A stretch of DNA of 64,000 nt, taken from JAIBJN01 sp963775395. Its GTDB lineage: Bacteria > Actinomycetota > Thermoleophilia > Gaiellales > Gaiellaceae. This document shows, one piece after another, positions 51,166-59,551 of the stretch. Every line of letters starts with the position of its first letter. Positions within the stretch are counted from its first letter, which is position 1. The position numbers and the translations under genes were made by a program. The notes beneath the pieces are model-generated. The model was not told the origin of the DNA. It saw only the letters and a list, made by a program, of their open reading frames with translations, and made no database searches. Location of the stretch: the NCBI GenBank assembly GCA_963775395.1, contig CAVZIX010000004.1:246722-310721 (forward strand). Direction: 5' to 3'.

Positions 51166-52233
51166 TCAGGCAGTCGACCTAGGCACGGAGACCTCCCCTG
51201 TGCGAGTCGTCTCGAGCAGTGCGTGAGGGAGCACTGGTGTTCCAGACTCACGGCGCGCGCGGAACGTGAGGAGAAGCGATCCCGCCAGTCCGAACGCAGC
51301 CGCGACGAGCGCCGCGCCGGTCAGCAGGAGGCCGGACGCAAGGGCGAAGTTGACCGCCACGCCCTTCGAGACGCCGAGCGCGTACAACACGCCGGCCGTG
51401 GTCCCCATGCCCGCGACCGCTCCACCGGCTGTGATGGGCAAGATCGCCGTTGCAGCACTCAGACACATGACGGCCAGCGCGAGCGTCGGCGAGAACGGGA
51501 CGCCGAGGGCGCTGAGCAGGAAGGTGCTGCCCAGGGCCCGCGACGTCCAGCAACCCAGGAGCAGCACGCCCGCGATGAGCGTCGGCCGCGAGAGCCGCGT
51601 GCTGTCCGCGACCCGCCGGTAGACGTTGTGGAGACGGTCCCAGCGTCCGACGAGCGGGAGCCGTGCCACCCGCTGTCCGAGCACGATGATCCCGAGGCAG
51701 CCGACGCAGAACAGGACGACGACTATGAGCGGTGCGCGGAGCAACGGGCCCGAAGTCGCGAGGGCGGAGATGGCCAGCGGCAGCATCGCCACCGCGTCGA
51801 TCATGCCGAGGGTGACGATCGACACAGCGATCGTCTCGAGCCCAAGCGTCACCCCACCGAGCCGGCGCAGCGTCGAGATCTTCACGACGTAGTCCAGCCG
51901 GAAGGGCAGGACCACTCCGCTTGCGGCCGCCGCCCCGCAGGCTGCAAGACACCGTGCGCGGTCGGGGCGCTCGTGGCTGGGGAAGAGCTCGTGCCATCCG
52001 AAGGCGCGGAACCCGAAGCTGGCGAGGTACAAGCCTCCCGCGAGGAAGATCAGGGGAACGTGTCCGCCCTGCAAGGGCCAGCTCGCGTCGCTCAGGTGTC
52101 GAGCGACGAGGAAGCATGCGCCCAGCGAGAAAAGAGAGAACGCAAGCCCACCGAGAAACCTCCAGCGATGCATGAGGCGATGCAGCAGCCCGCGCGCGCC
52201 CGTGATGTCTGCAACTCCAACGCGAATCTCCAC
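51166..52233 (-). CDS. Lysylphosphatidylglycerol synthase-like (UPF0104) integral membrane protein
   Basis: About 8-9 membrane helices: FLGGLAFSLFSLGACFLVAR, LIFLAGGLYLASFGFRAFGW, then LPFRLDYVVKISTLRRLGG and GLETIAVSIVTLGMIDAVAM, the glycerolipid flippase/synthase domain pattern of MprF-type and AglD-type proteins. No C-terminal lysyltransferase domain is present, so it may only move or bind a lipid. I use the GTG at 52233; a TTG at 52302 or the ATG at 52173 are alternatives. Late part AAAFGLAGSLLLTFRARRES. Confidence 0.75.
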   Translation of the reverse strand: MEIRVGVADITGARGLLHRLMHRWRFLGGLAFSLFSLGACFLVARHLSDASWPLQGGHVPLIFLAGGLYLASFGFRAFGWHELFPSHERPDRARCLAACGAAAASGVVLPFRLDYVVKISTLRRLGGVTLGLETIAVSIVTLGMIDAVAMLPLAISALATSGPLLRAPLIVVVLFCVGCLGIIVLGQRVARLPLVGRWDRLHNVYRRVADSTRLSRPTLIAGVLLLGCWTSRALGSTFLLSALGVPFSPTLALAVMCLSAATAILPITAGGAVAGMGTTAGVLYALGVSKGVAVNFALASGLLLTGAALVAAAFGLAGSLLLTFRARRESGTPVLPHALLETTRTGEVSVPRSTA

Positions 52234-52427
52234 CAGCAGGCCCTCGCGGCTCGAAGCTTTGACGCCGACCGAGACGTCTTGGTCGGCCAGGTACTGCTCC
52301 AACCCGCTGTGCTGAGGGCGGACGTCTTGCGGCGCCGATTGCTATGGCCCGCGGGGTGAATCGCCGCGCCGCTGATTGAGGCGCGTTGAAGCAAGCGTAC
52401 CGCACTCGAGCGGCCCACGCTGTCGAG

Positions 52428-53042
52428 CTAGGCCGGCGGCTCGGACCGCGCTTCTGGCTGCCTGAGGGACGGCTGCAACAGGAGATGGCTGTCGACGACG
52501 GCCTGGGCGACGTCGACCAGTTTGTGGCCGTTGTGTTGAGAGTGGTCGCGCAGCATCTCGAATGCTCGGCCCGCATCGATTGCGTGCCGCTCCATCAGGA
52601 TCCCCTTCGCCTGCTCGATCGTGGCCCGGCGCCCGAACGCACCCTGGAGAGTGTGGTACTCGCCGAAGCGCTGCAGCGTAATGTCGATCGCGCTCTGCAG
52701 CTCGTCGGGCTCACTGTCCACGATGTACGCGAAGACGCCGCGCTTGGCGGCCTCGTGCACGTAGGAGGGGTCCTTGGCCGAGAGCAGCGCGATCACGGGG
52801 CAGGAAGCCTCGCGGACGATCTCGGAGATCAGCTCGAGCGCGTGCTCCGAGTGCAGGCCGAGACCCACGAGAGCGACGTCGGGCCGCTCCCGCGCGGTGA
52901 CCGCGCCGACCTCTTTGACGTCGATCTCTCTCGCGATCACCTCATGCCCGAGCCCGGCCACGACCTGGGCGAGCAGCTCGAGCCGCTCGCGCCTCTCGTT
53001 CGCAATCAGAACGCGCAGGTGCCGGATCTCGTCGCCAGCCAT
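52428..53042 (-). CDS. Response-regulator-like protein with ANTAR RNA-binding domain
   Basis: 204 residues. The N-terminal REC-like fold (HLRVLIANERRERLELLAQV, VTARERPDVALVGLGLHSEH) lacks an obvious phospho-acceptor Asp at the usual place (LVGLG). The C-terminal ANTAR domain is RRATIEQAKGILMERHAIDA, GRAFEMLRDHSQ, HNGHKLVDVAQAVV. ANTAR proteins bind paired RNA hairpins and prevent transcription termination. ATG at 53042. No partner sensor gene is adjacent. It could act on leader hairpins elsewhere, but no target is visible here. Confidence 0.9.
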   Translation of the reverse strand: MAGDEIRHLRVLIANERRERLELLAQVVAGLGHEVIAREIDVKEVGAVTARERPDVALVGLGLHSEHALELISEIVREASCPVIALLSAKDPSYVHEAAKRGVFAYIVDSEPDELQSAIDITLQRFGEYHTLQGAFGRRATIEQAKGILMERHAIDAGRAFEMLRDHSQHNGHKLVDVAQAVVDSHLLLQPSLRQPEARSEPPA

Positions 53043-53102
53043 ATCGCAAGAACCAATCTAGCGCGGTCCAGGGGCCGCCACGGAACGGTCGTGAAAGCGT
53101 CC

Positions 53103-53264
53103 CTACGAGGGCCTGGCGAGGACCCGGCTCGTCGTTGATCCGAGCCTCGGGAACGCGACGGCCCAAGAGACGATCTCCCCGGACGCGAGCGCGACCGGAT
53201 TGAGCGCTGCGTCAAGAGCTGGGTCCGCTTTCCGAAAAGGTGCGGTCGTCGTGATCGTCTTCAT
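53103..53264 (-). CDS. Putative 53-residue protein
   Basis: ATG at 53262-53264 with AGAGG about 5 bases upstream, encoding MKTITTTAPFRKADPALDAA, LNPVALASGEIVSWAVAFPR and ending VLARPS at a TAG. It lies between the ANTAR gene and the terminator of the barrel protein, all on one strand. Family unknown; coding status is based on start context and position only. Confidence 0.4.
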   Translation of the reverse strand: MKTITTTAPFRKADPALDAALNPVALASGEIVSWAVAFPRLGSTTSRVLARPS

Positions 53265-53283
53265 AGGTGCCTCTCGTGCAAAA

Positions 53284-53310
53284 GGAAGGCCCGCAAGACG
53301 CGGGCCTTCC
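53284..53310 (-). terminator. Rho-independent terminator of the small barrel protein gene
   Basis: GGAAGGCCCGC (53284-53294) pairs perfectly with GCGGGCCTTCC (53300-53310), loop of 5. On the reverse strand it is followed by TTTTGC, the expected U tract. It sits 20 bases past the stop of the 53330-53644 gene. Confidence 0.8.
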
Positions 53311-53329
53311 CTGCATCGAGCCGGGGCAG

Positions 53330-53644
53330 TTACGCCTTGACGGCTCCGTTCGACTTGTGGGCGATGACCTCGCCGTCCGTCACCTTCGGGGCATTCTTGA
53401 GGATCTCGTCGAGCTTCTCGTCGCGCACCCAGGTGGCTGCGACACGAGTCGACTCGTCGGCCTGGGCCGAAGTCTCGAAGAAGCCGATGGAACTCACGAC
53501 GCCGTTGCCGGCCTCGATGAGGTAGTAGCTGTTGAACCCGGGCAGGTTGCTCAGGCGGGGAAGGAGGGTCTCGCCGACCTTCTTGGTGAGCTCGTCGGTG
53601 CGATTCTGGTCGACACCTTCGTAGCGCCTCATGGTGACATGCAT
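53330..53644 (-). CDS. Dimeric alpha/beta-barrel (ABM-like) small protein
   Basis: 104 residues: MHVTMRRYEGVDQNRTDELT, LPRLSNLPGFNSYYLIEAGN, VVSSIGFFETSAQADESTRV and VRDEKLDEILKNAP. The ferredoxin-like strand-helix pattern is that of antibiotic-biosynthesis-monooxygenase/stress-responsive barrel proteins, which dimerise and bind small substrates; no substrate is evident. A strong terminator follows. Confidence 0.75.
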   Translation of the reverse strand: MHVTMRRYEGVDQNRTDELTKKVGETLLPRLSNLPGFNSYYLIEAGNGVVSSIGFFETSAQADESTRVAATWVRDEKLDEILKNAPKVTDGEVIAHKSNGAVKA

Positions 53645-53798
53645 TCGATGCTCCTAACTCTCGTACTGAGGGGAGAGCTCGTGTGCGAGCTGTCCTTGGA
53701 CTGCATTCAGGCCCATGTGACAGGCGAAGAGGAAGAGAGTCGGAGCCTCGACGGCTTCTATGTGGGGACCTTACGTGCCGGCTACTGTAGCATACTTC

Positions 53799-53827
53799 TT
53801 GACAACGTGAATTTACAGCACTACGTT
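53799..53827 (+). promoter_or_regulatory. Candidate sigma-70-type promoter for the unknown gene at 53859
   Basis: Perfect TTGACA at 53799-53804, 17-base spacer and TACGTT at 53822-53827 as a weak -10. The surrounding 53760-53850 region is markedly AT-richer than the rest of the window. A GATAGGAG ribosome site follows at 53846-53853. Confidence 0.5.
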
Positions 53828-53858
53828 ATTCTACGTAAGCCATCTGATAGGAGTGAAG

Positions 53859-54509
53859 GTGAGTCCATTCTCGGTCACCCTGCAACGTGTTCCTGATCGG
53901 GAGCTCGGCCCACTTCTGACCCAGCTTGCGCATGCGGGGTTCCGCAATCCGATCATCAAGCCCGTCGATGCCGACCGAGCACCCGGCGACGGGGCCGTTC
54001 CCGCGCGTGGGCAGGGGGCGGACCTCGCAGAAGGTTGGCGGCTCGTGCGGGAGCGGGAGGGCGAGTCGTATCAGTGGCCGGAAGAGCGCGATCGCTACGC
54101 CCGCTACCGAGTGTTCATGGGCACGACGCGTTCCGAGGGCGCCGTCCACATCGGACTTGGCGAGACGATTCGCAAGAACAAGTGGGGACGCGACCGGAAG
54201 TACGTCGTCGCCTTCCTGAGCAGCGGATCCCCACAGCAGCCGCTGGCCGAGTTCGTTGCAACCGATGACTACGAGGAGACGCACGAGCTCGTCGCAGTCG
54301 TTCGTGGGAGCGACGGGGGGCGGCGCATGTACGGCGCCGGCGATGCCCTTCCCGCCGTCTACCGGGAGGGCTTCCGGACCCAGATGTACAGCGAGCGGAT
54401 CATCTATCGAGGCGTCTGGAACAAGGTCGTAGTGGTCGCGCACGAGGACGACGACGAAACGATGCTCAACCACGCCCTACTTCAGAGCCGGCGGCGCTAC
54501 CCGACGTAG
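53859..54509 (+). CDS. Unknown protein, 216 residues
   Basis: Starts at the GTG at 53859, five bases after AGGAG (a GTG at 53853 lies within that site and is less likely). Soluble, mixed alpha/beta: VTLQRVPDRELGPLLTQLAH, RYRVFMGTTRSEGAVHIGLG, YVVAFLSSGSPQQPLAEFVA, YSERIIYRGVWNKVVVVAHE and the acidic DDDETMLNHALL. No signal peptide or helices for the membrane. I do not recognise the family. It has the clearest promoter of the accessory region. Confidence 0.72.
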   Translation: MSPFSVTLQRVPDRELGPLLTQLAHAGFRNPIIKPVDADRAPGDGAVPARGQGADLAEGWRLVREREGESYQWPEERDRYARYRVFMGTTRSEGAVHIGLGETIRKNKWGRDRKYVVAFLSSGSPQQPLAEFVATDDYEETHELVAVVRGSDGGRRMYGAGDALPAVYREGFRTQMYSERIIYRGVWNKVVVVAHEDDDETMLNHALLQSRRRYPT

Positions 54510-54513
54510 GTTG

Positions 54514-54738
54514 CTAGATCGACTCTCGGAGCGCGTTTGCCGCCGCTTGCAGACGCTCGCTGACATCGGCTAGCTCGCGCGCCGCGAGGTCTATGCGCTC
54601 CTGCTGGGTGTCCGTTCGCTCGCGGTCGCTTTCGGCGCGCTCGCGAACTTCTCTGAGCTCGCCCGCCATTTCCTCCACGGTGTGGGTGAGCGAGGCCAGC
54701 TGGCTCGCGACGTTGGCTATGTCCTCCTCGGCGGTCAT
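54514..54738 (-). CDS. Small coiled-coil protein, 74 residues
   Basis: MTAEEDIANVASQLASLTHT, then VEEMAGELREVRERAESDRE and RIDLAARELADVSERLQAAA: heptad-like spacing over nearly the whole length, so a coiled coil is expected. No family recognised; possibly an oligomerising or scaffold protein. ATG at 54738 preferred to the GTG two codons upstream. Confidence 0.6.
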   Translation of the reverse strand: MTAEEDIANVASQLASLTHTVEEMAGELREVRERAESDRERTDTQQERIDLAARELADVSERLQAAANALRESI

Positions 54739-54774
54739 GTCCACCGAATTCTACGGGGCTTTCGCGGCCTTCTC

Positions 54775-55413
54775 CTAGAGCTCAGCCCGGTAGGCCACCA
54801 GGCGCTCCGCCAGCTCCCTCGGGCGGCTGATGGAGACGTAGTGACCGCCGTCCATCTCGTCCGGGTCGATGCCGAGGCGCTCGCGCGCGACTCGGCGCTG
54901 GAAGTCCGCCGGGAACATGCGGTCGCCGCGGCAGAGGAGGACGCGGGTCGGTACGTCCGGCCAGGCTTCGAGCGGCCACGGCTCCACCATCGACCGCTCC
55001 GACTGGCCGCGCTCGTGGCGCTTCGCCTCCGCCTCCAGCTCGGGCGAGACGTCGTGGAAGAAGACGTCCTCCTCGCCGCTGTCCTCGTAGCCGGTGTTCT
55101 TCCACCACTCGATCCCGGTCTCCCCCGGCGCCGGGATCATGGGCGCGAGGAGGACGAGCAGCTCGGCGGGCACTCTGGCGCAGACCAGCGGCGCCGTGAA
55201 GCCGCCCAGCGAGTGACCTACGACGACGAGGTCGCGCCGGTCGCCCAGTGCCTCGACGACAGCGTCAGCGTTCTCCCACAGGCCCGCGCTCTCGTCCTCG
55301 CTCGGGAGGTCGGGCGCGATCACCTCGTGACCGCGCTCGCGCAACTCCGGCTCGACGAGGTGCCAGTCCCAGCCGCTGCCCCCGCCGCCGTGGATCAGGA
55401 CGAAGGTGGCCAC
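54775..55413 (-). CDS. Alpha/beta-fold hydrolase
   Basis: 212 residues: oxyanion loop VLIHGGGGSGWDWH, nucleophile Ser in VVVGHSLGGFTAPLV, acid near VLLCRGDRMFPADF and His in MDGGHYVSISRP. Resembles small esterases of the salicylate/methylesterase or EstA kind (HNL-like), acting on unknown esters. GTG start at 55413. A degraded relative of its last 40 residues lies at 50544-50660. Confidence 0.87.
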   Translation of the reverse strand: MATFVLIHGGGGSGWDWHLVEPELRERGHEVIAPDLPSEDESAGLWENADAVVEALGDRRDLVVVGHSLGGFTAPLVCARVPAELLVLLAPMIPAPGETGIEWWKNTGYEDSGEEDVFFHDVSPELEAEAKRHERGQSERSMVEPWPLEAWPDVPTRVLLCRGDRMFPADFQRRVARERLGIDPDEMDGGHYVSISRPRELAERLVAYRAEL

Positions 55414-55423
55414 GCGACCAGTG

Positions 55424-56431
55424 TCACGGATCGGCCCCCCAGTCTGCGACGGCGTCGTGGGTGGTCGCCGTCGTCAGCCGTCGCTTGTCCAGCCCGTTGG
55501 GCGCCATCGACCAGACGTCGTTGCTCGTGGTCGTGAAGCGCGTGAAGGCGATCCGCCCGCTCCCGGGCCCCCAGACCGGCCCGAAGTCGCCGACGTCGTT
55601 GTTCGTCAGCCGGCGCACGCCGGTGCCGTCGAACCCGATCACGTAGAGCTCGGTGTCCTCGCCGTCCCAGAGCTCGAACGCCAGGCGCGCGCCGTTGGGC
55701 GACCACGTGGGCGCGGTGACCGCCCTGGGGGTGGAGAACAGCAGCCGCCTGCCGCTCCCGTCCGCCCGCACGAGCCGGATCTGGCTGCCGCTTGCGTGCG
55801 AGCGAACCCAGGCGATCCAGCCGGTCGAGGAGAAGTCCGGGCTGTGGTCGGCCGCGCGGTGGTCGGTCAGCCGCCGGAGGCTCCCGCCCGCGGCCGCGAT
55901 CGTGTAGATCTCGGCGTTCGTCCGCGTCACGTATCGCGTGAAGGCGATGCGGTTCGAGTCGGCGGACCACGTGGGGTCGACGTCGTCGATCGTGTTGTTC
56001 GTGAGCCGGCGCCTGCCCGTGCCGTCTGGCTCCACGACGGCGAGCTCGAACCGGCGCCCTGGGACCTGGAACTCGAACGCGATCAGCTCCCCGTCCGGCG
56101 CCCAGGCGGGATGCCCCTCGGCGGCGTCGGTGCTCGTGAGCCGCCGGAGGGTCGTGCCGTCGACGTCGAGGCGCCAGAGGTCGTCATGCCGGCCGGTGCG
56201 CCGGCGAACGAAGACGAGCCGGGCGCCGCTCGGCGAGATGACCGGGCCGAAGTCGTTCACCGATCCCGTCGTGAGCCGGTCCTTGCCGGAGCCGTCGCCC
56301 TCCATGACCCACACGTGCGAGGTGGACGGGCCGAGGCTCGTGTATGCGACGTTCGACGCCGCCGCGATCCCGGCCGCGGCAAGCCCTGCCGCGAGTGCGG
56401 CCGCCGCCAGCAGCCGGTGCGAGGGCCCCAT
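55424..56431 (-). CDS. Secreted TolB/WD40-like beta-propeller protein
   Basis: 335 residues with a signal peptide (RLLAAAALAAGLAAAGIAAA) and repeated PD40 blades: DRLTTGSVNDFGPVISPSGA, RRLTSTDAAEGHPAWAPDGE, RRLTNNTIDDVDPTWSADSN, RRLTDHRAADHSPDFSSTGW and two more. Each has RRLT...P.WSPDG, typical of TolB-like propellers, here without an N-terminal TolB domain. Probably a binding scaffold outside the membrane. ATG at 56431. Confidence 0.88.
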   Translation of the reverse strand: MGPSHRLLAAAALAAGLAAAGIAAASNVAYTSLGPSTSHVWVMEGDGSGKDRLTTGSVNDFGPVISPSGARLVFVRRRTGRHDDLWRLDVDGTTLRRLTSTDAAEGHPAWAPDGELIAFEFQVPGRRFELAVVEPDGTGRRRLTNNTIDDVDPTWSADSNRIAFTRYVTRTNAEIYTIAAAGGSLRRLTDHRAADHSPDFSSTGWIAWVRSHASGSQIRLVRADGSGRRLLFSTPRAVTAPTWSPNGARLAFELWDGEDTELYVIGFDGTGVRRLTNNDVGDFGPVWGPGSGRIAFTRFTTTSNDVWSMAPNGLDKRRLTTATTHDAVADWGADP

Positions 56432-56527
56432 GCCCTGTCCTCCACGTGGATCATGACACTCGCCATGGCCGGGGGACAAGGCCGATCGTGCGACGGCGCC
56501 CCCGCCGGATCTGACACGATTCGCGCC

Positions 56528-56893
56528 ATGCTCCCGAGGCTGATCTTCGCCTGGCTCTCGAACGTCGTCGCGCTCTTCGTGGCCACGTGGATCATCTCGT
56601 CCGCCGACTACGGCGACGACTTCTGGGTGCTTTTGCTCGCGGCGCTGGTGTTCACGATCGTGAACGTGTTCGTTCGCCCGCTGGTCATCCTGCTCGCGCT
56701 TCCGGCCGTGGTCCTGACGCTCGGGCTCGCCCTGATCCTGATCAACACGCTCATGCTCTACCTGACCGACTGGATCGTCCCCAGCTTCGAGACAGGGAGC
56801 TTCTGGGCGACGCTCGGCGCGGCCGTGATCGTCTCGATCGTCAACCTGATCCTGAACCTCGTCCTGAAGCCGGACGAGCGCCTGCACGGCTAG
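56528..56893 (+). CDS. Phage-holin-family-4-like membrane protein (PF04020 type)
   Basis: 121 residues, four membrane segments (IFAWLSNVVALFVATWIISS, LLLAALVFTIVNVFVRPLVI, LGLALILINTLMLYLTDWIV, LGAAVIVSIVNLILNLVLKP). The RPLVILLALPAVVLTLGL motif is typical. Despite the family name it is a widespread chromosomal protein of unknown function. ATG at 56528, divergent from the propeller gene by 96 bases. Confidence 0.85.
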   Translation: MLPRLIFAWLSNVVALFVATWIISSADYGDDFWVLLLAALVFTIVNVFVRPLVILLALPAVVLTLGLALILINTLMLYLTDWIVPSFETGSFWATLGAAVIVSIVNLILNLVLKPDERLHG

Positions 56894-56941
56894 GCGCAGT
56901 CGGTCTCAAGGGCGGGCTCGCCGCGGCCGATCTTCTAGCCG

Positions 56942-57964
56942 ATGGCCCAAGCCACCCGCCTTCAGGCGCTCCTGGACCTGTCCAGGAGCATGTCGTCGAG
57001 CCTCGAGCTCCGCGACGTCCTGCGCGAGTTTGCGACCGGGGCGGCTGAGCTGACGGGCGCGACGGCGGCCGAGCTCTCGCACTACGACGCCGTGAAGGGC
57101 GCCCTCGTCATGCTCGTCGAGTACCGCCACGGGGTCGATGAGATCACGACGACGGGCGGGCAGGTCTACCACCTCAGGGACTATCCGGCCACGCGGCACG
57201 TCCTCGACACCCAGCAGGTCGTGCAGATCCGCGTCTCGAACCCGGCCGACGATCCTGCCGAGCGCGCGCTGCTCGAGCACCAGGGCCAGAAGTCCCTCCT
57301 CATGCTGCCGCTCGTCGCGCGCGGGGAGACGATCGGCCTGATGGAGATCGTCGACGTCAACGACCGGGTCTGGGACGACGACGATGTCGAGTTCTGCCGG
57401 GCGCTCTGCGACATCGTCGCCATCGCCGTCCGCAATGCGGTGCTCTTCGCCGAGCTCCAGGAGACGGCCGCGCGCGACAAGCTCACCGGGCTCTACAACC
57501 GCCGGCTCTTCGAGGAGCAGTTCGAGGCCGCCGTGGCGCGCTGCCTGCGCAACAAGGAGGACCTGACGCTCCTCGTCGTAGACCTCGACGGGCTCAAGCG
57601 CATCAACGACATCAGCGGCCACGTCGCGGGCGACAACGCCCTCCGGACGCTCTCCGACGCCCTGCGGGCGACGATCCGTTCGACCGACGTTGCGTGCCGG
57701 ATCGGCGGCGACGAGTTCGCCATCGTCCTCCCCGGCTCCAGCGCCGAGGACGCGGTCGGTGTCGCCGAGCGGGCTCAGGAGATGCTTGCGGAGATCGGGC
57801 GCGGCCAGTACAGCTTCTCGGGCGGCATCGCGCGCGTCACGCCCGCCCAGTCCTCCGCAGAGGACGTCTTCCGCGCGGCCGATCTGGCCGCCTATCGCGC
57901 GAAGGCCGCCGGAGGCGCACGCACGCTCCTCGCGGTCGAGACCAAGCTCGTCGCCGAGGCCTAA
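56942..57964 (+). CDS. GAF-GGDEF diguanylate cyclase
   Basis: 340 residues. An N-terminal GAF sensor (about 5-165: LDLSRSMSSSLELRDVLREF, LMLPLVARGETIGLMEIVD) is followed by a GGDEF domain (about 178-335) with KLTGLYNRRLFEEQFE and the intact active site RIGGDEFAIVLPG. Makes cyclic di-GMP from two GTP. No RxxD inhibitory site is obvious. It pairs functionally with the HD-GYP enzyme at 12.7-14 kb. Its stop lies next to the stop of the convergent ABC gene. Confidence 0.93.
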   Translation: MAQATRLQALLDLSRSMSSSLELRDVLREFATGAAELTGATAAELSHYDAVKGALVMLVEYRHGVDEITTTGGQVYHLRDYPATRHVLDTQQVVQIRVSNPADDPAERALLEHQGQKSLLMLPLVARGETIGLMEIVDVNDRVWDDDDVEFCRALCDIVAIAVRNAVLFAELQETAARDKLTGLYNRRLFEEQFEAAVARCLRNKEDLTLLVVDLDGLKRINDISGHVAGDNALRTLSDALRATIRSTDVACRIGGDEFAIVLPGSSAEDAVGVAERAQEMLAEIGRGQYSFSGGIARVTPAQSSAEDVFRAADLAAYRAKAAGGARTLLAVETKLVAEA

Positions 57965-59551
57965 CTAAGCGCTCGACGAGGCCCTGGAGGCCGAGCGGCG
58001 CCGTGCGCCGAGGTCGAGCCTCTCGTCGGCGTGCTCGATCAGGAGCGGGTCGTGCGTTCCGCAGACGACAGCCGCGCCGGTGTCCCGTGCGAGGTCGAGG
58101 AGGAGCCGGGCCACTGACAGCGCGTTCGCCTGGTCGAGGCGGGCCGTGGGCTCGTCGGCGAGGAGGAGGCTCGGCCGGGCCGCGACCGCTCGGGCGACGG
58201 CGACCCGTTCGCGCTGGCCGCTGGACAGGTCTTCGACGCGGCGTGAAGCCTCGGCTGCGAGCCCGACTGCCGCGAGCGCCTCGGCTGCCCGGGCGCGGGC
58301 TTCGTCCGCCTCGATGCGACGCAGGGCGAGCCCGAGCTCGACGTTCTCCGCGGCCGTCAGGAACGGCACGAGGCCGGTCTCCTGGCTCACCAGGGCGATG
58401 CGCTCGGCGCGGAAGCGGGCGCGCCCGTCACGGTCGAGGGCCGACAGCGTCTCGCCGAGCACGTGGACGGCACCCGTCGTGGGGACGTCGGTTCCCGCTA
58501 GAAGTCGCAGGAGCGTCGTCTTGCCCGAGCCGGAGGGGCCGGTGACGGCGGTCAGGCGCCCGCCCACGAACGCAGCGTCGAGCTCCAGGAGCGCAGAGGC
58601 TGCCGCGGCTCCCTCGCCGTACGTGCGCGAGAGGCTGCGCGCCTCGGCGACGATCTCGCCCTTGCCGGCCGGCCGCCGCAGCGCCGGCTCCTCCCGGGCC
58701 ACGGACACCTCCCCGTCGCCCGCAACGGCTTCGAGGACGATTCCATCCTCGTGAAGCCGCGCGGTCGCGTGCGAGCGGATACCCGTGCGCCGCAGCAGCT
58801 CCTCCGAGAGCCGGAGCCAGCCGCCGCGGCCGACGACGATCGCCTCGTCGCGACCGTCGGCGAGCGCCGCCTCCTCGCTCACGCGCCCGTCGCGCACGCG
58901 CACGATCCGGTCGGCAATGGCGGCCGACTCGGGATCGTGGCTCACCAGCACGGTCGTCGTTCCCCCGTCGCCGGCGAGCTCGGCGATCGCCTCGTAGACG
59001 AGCCGGGCGCTCGCCGCGTCCAGCTCGCCCGTCGGCTCGTCCGCGAGGAAGAGCCGGGGCTTGTGGGCGAGCGCGGCGCAGACGGCGACCCGCTGCTGCT
59101 CGCCGCCCGAGAGCTCGCGCGGGTGTGCGTGGCGGCGGTCGAGCAGCGCGACCCGCTCCAGGAGCTCGTCCGCGCGCCTGTGGCGGTCGCGCGCGGTCGC
59201 GCCCGCGAGCCCGAGCTGGATCGTGACGAGCTCGCGGATCTCGAGCTCGGCCGCCAGCGCGCGCCAGTAGTGCTGGTCCGCATACCCGAGCAGCTCGGCG
59301 CGGTAGCTGGCGCGGCCGCGTCGCCCGAGCCTCGCCAGGTCCCGGCCGTGCACGCGGATGCTTCCCGCCGTCGGCTGGTCGAGCGCGGCGAGCATGCGGA
59401 GGAGGGTCGACTTGCCCGAGCCGCTCGGGCCGAGGACGACGCAGATCTCGCCCTCCTGCACCTCGAGCGTGAGCCCCTGGAGCGCCACGACGCCTCCCTC
59501 CGGCGCCGCGTAGACGCGGAAAAGGTCGCGGATGTCGACGGCGGCGCTCAT
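57965..59551 (-). CDS. ABC transporter ATP-binding protein with two fused LolD/MacB-type ATPase domains
   Basis: 528 residues: first ATPase with LGPSGSGKSTLLRMLAALDQ, LSGGEQQRVAVCAAL and LFLADEPTGELD; a linker with EEALADGRDEAIVVGRGG; second ATPase with VTGPSGSGKTTLLRLLAGTD, LSSGQRERVAVARAV and LLLADEPTARLD. Both carry Walker and signature motifs. It belongs to the FtsE/LolD/MacB group that drives mechanotransmission through FtsX-type permeases rather than substrate transport. Its ATG overlaps the permease stop (ATGA, 59548-59551). Confidence 0.92.
   Translation of the reverse strand: MSAAVDIRDLFRVYAAPEGGVVALQGLTLEVQEGEICVVLGPSGSGKSTLLRMLAALDQPTAGSIRVHGRDLARLGRRGRASYRAELLGYADQHYWRALAAELEIRELVTIQLGLAGATARDRHRRADELLERVALLDRRHAHPRELSGGEQQRVAVCAALAHKPRLFLADEPTGELDAASARLVYEAIAELAGDGGTTTVLVSHDPESAAIADRIVRVRDGRVSEEAALADGRDEAIVVGRGGWLRLSEELLRRTGIRSHATARLHEDGIVLEAVAGDGEVSVAREEPALRRPAGKGEIVAEARSLSRTYGEGAAAASALLELDAAFVGGRLTAVTGPSGSGKTTLLRLLAGTDVPTTGAVHVLGETLSALDRDGRARFRAERIALVSQETGLVPFLTAAENVELGLALRRIEADEARARAAEALAAVGLAAEASRRVEDLSSGQRERVAVARAVAARPSLLLADEPTARLDQANALSVARLLLDLARDTGAAVVCGTHDPLLIEHADERLDLGARRRSASRASSSA

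Noticed and set aside
56528..56893. Phage origin suggested by the holin family name
   Set aside because: This family is common in bacterial chromosomes and there are no phage genes nearby.
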